DNA of 15,834 bases from Lucifugimonas sp038150225 (GTDB taxonomy: Bacteria; Chloroflexota; Dehalococcoidia; Lucifugimonadales; Lucifugimonadaceae): assembly GCA_038150225.1 (NCBI GenBank), contig JAYQWG010000041.1, positions 1 through 15,834 of the forward strand, given 5' to 3'. Shown piece by piece: positions 14,965 through 15,834 of the stretch; position 1 is the first letter of the stretch, and every line of letters starts with the position of its first letter. The notes below the pieces were generated by a model. That model did no database searches. It was not told the origin of the DNA and saw only the letters and a list, made by a program, of their open reading frames with translations. The translations under genes and the position numbers were made by a program.

Positions 14965-14983
14965 GTAACGCCCAGAGCGTTAC
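14965..14983. repeat. 7-bp inverted repeat GTAACGC/GCGTTAC
   Basis: A perfect GTAACGC-CCAGA-GCGTTAC hairpin lies just beyond the 16S terminator. On the minus strand it is followed by TTTGTCACTTTGTC, an imperfect T-rich tail, so it may be a backup terminator. On the plus strand it is preceded by a direct repeat of GACAAAGT. Confidence 0.45.
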
Positions 14984-14993
14984 GAAATTTCTT

Positions 14994-15028
14994 AAACCAA
15001 AAGACCCCGAAAAGTCGGGGTCTTGTTT
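14994..15028 (-). terminator. Strong hairpin terminator after 16S rRNA
   Basis: A perfect 10-base-pair stem AAGACCCCGA/TCGGGGTCTT encloses a four-base loop. Read on the minus strand it is followed by TTGGTTT, so with the closing TT of the stem there is a T-rich tail. It lies about 350 bases past the 16S 3' end and about 285 bases before tRNA-Ile, so it should end the 16S transcript before the tRNA. Confidence 0.75.
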
Positions 15029-15050
15029 AATCCTTAGCGAACTGAACAGT

Positions 15051-15064
15051 GAACAGAAAGAACA
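15051..15064 (-). promoter_or_regulatory. boxA-like antitermination motif
   Basis: TGTTCTTTCTGTTC on the minus strand resembles bacterial boxA (TGCTCTTTAACA), which normally occurs in rRNA leaders and in the 16S-23S spacer ahead of 23S. The match is partial and no boxB is clear. Confidence 0.25.
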
Positions 15065-15365
15065 TTCAAAAGTTTTTCGAAGTTTTGAGACTCTGAAAAT
15101 GAGTCTATGTTTTGGTGCAACAGGGTTTTATTGGTCGAAGCTTTGAACTAACGAGCCCCTTCCACTCCCCCAGGACTCAGCTGATAAATCAACTGAACGC
15201 CAGGTTCAGGAATCTCGCTCAAGAAAGTTCTCCACATCAACCACCTGCTGGTCGACCTAGGTAGCCTCGTTACGAAACTAAATCCGTGAAGGTAAATCTC
15301 CGTAGTCTGTCCACCGCGGACACTTTCGAAGATCGTTTATTCCATCACAGTTCGTAAGAGGTGCT

Positions 15366-15834
<469 letters not shown>

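Noticed and set aside
14950..14968. Direct repeat of GACAAAGT as a possible CRISPR or attachment site
   Set aside because: There are only two short adjacent copies with no spacers, and no integrase or cas gene in the window.

Overview
The window suggests a small, compact bacterial genome of moderate GC, most likely Chloroflexota, and possibly the SAR202/Dehalococcoidia lineage. This rests on four things: the 16S rRNA fragment at the right end, a Ycf45-type AAA+/R3H ATPase next to tmk, a split 16S locus, and the mix of HpcH/HpaI aldolase, DUF2961/GH172 and FAD oxidoreductase genes. The assignment is inference; the 16S tail could settle it by search.

Left part (1-4260, + strand): a tightly packed run made of the end of pdxS, then pdxT, a GNAT-like protein, a large AAA+/R3H nucleic-acid-binding ATPase and tmk. 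pdxS and pdxT form the two-subunit PLP synthase. The R3H gene has no ATG, GTG or TTG start in its conserved N-terminal part; it appears to start at a CTG (1782) behind a strong Shine-Dalgarno sequence.

Middle (4257-8769): a serine hydrolase on the minus strand converges on tmk, with both stop codons inside one CTAG. It diverges from a coupled pair on the plus strand, an HpcH/HpaI aldolase and a nucleoside phosphorylase. These converge on a minus-strand unit that reads, in its own direction, a possible 54-residue small protein, a NUDIX hydrolase and a DAO-family FAD oxidoreductase.

Right part (8782-14552): a DUF2961/GH172 protein and a membrane-anchored alpha/beta hydrolase form a + strand pair. 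It abuts, stop to stop, a 1164-residue FtsX/MacB-type permease on the minus strand.

End (14597-15834, minus strand): in the direction of transcription come the 3' third of a 16S rRNA gene, a roughly 660-base spacer with a strong terminator hairpin and a tandem-hairpin repeat, a tRNA-Ile(GAU), and a second terminator. No 23S gene follows the tRNA, so the 16S and 23S genes are unlinked here.

General character: the protein genes are packed very tightly. All three convergent gene pairs touch or overlap at their stop codons, and seven of the twelve main genes with a visible start use TTG, GTG or CTG. No phage, IS, CRISPR or defence genes were seen.
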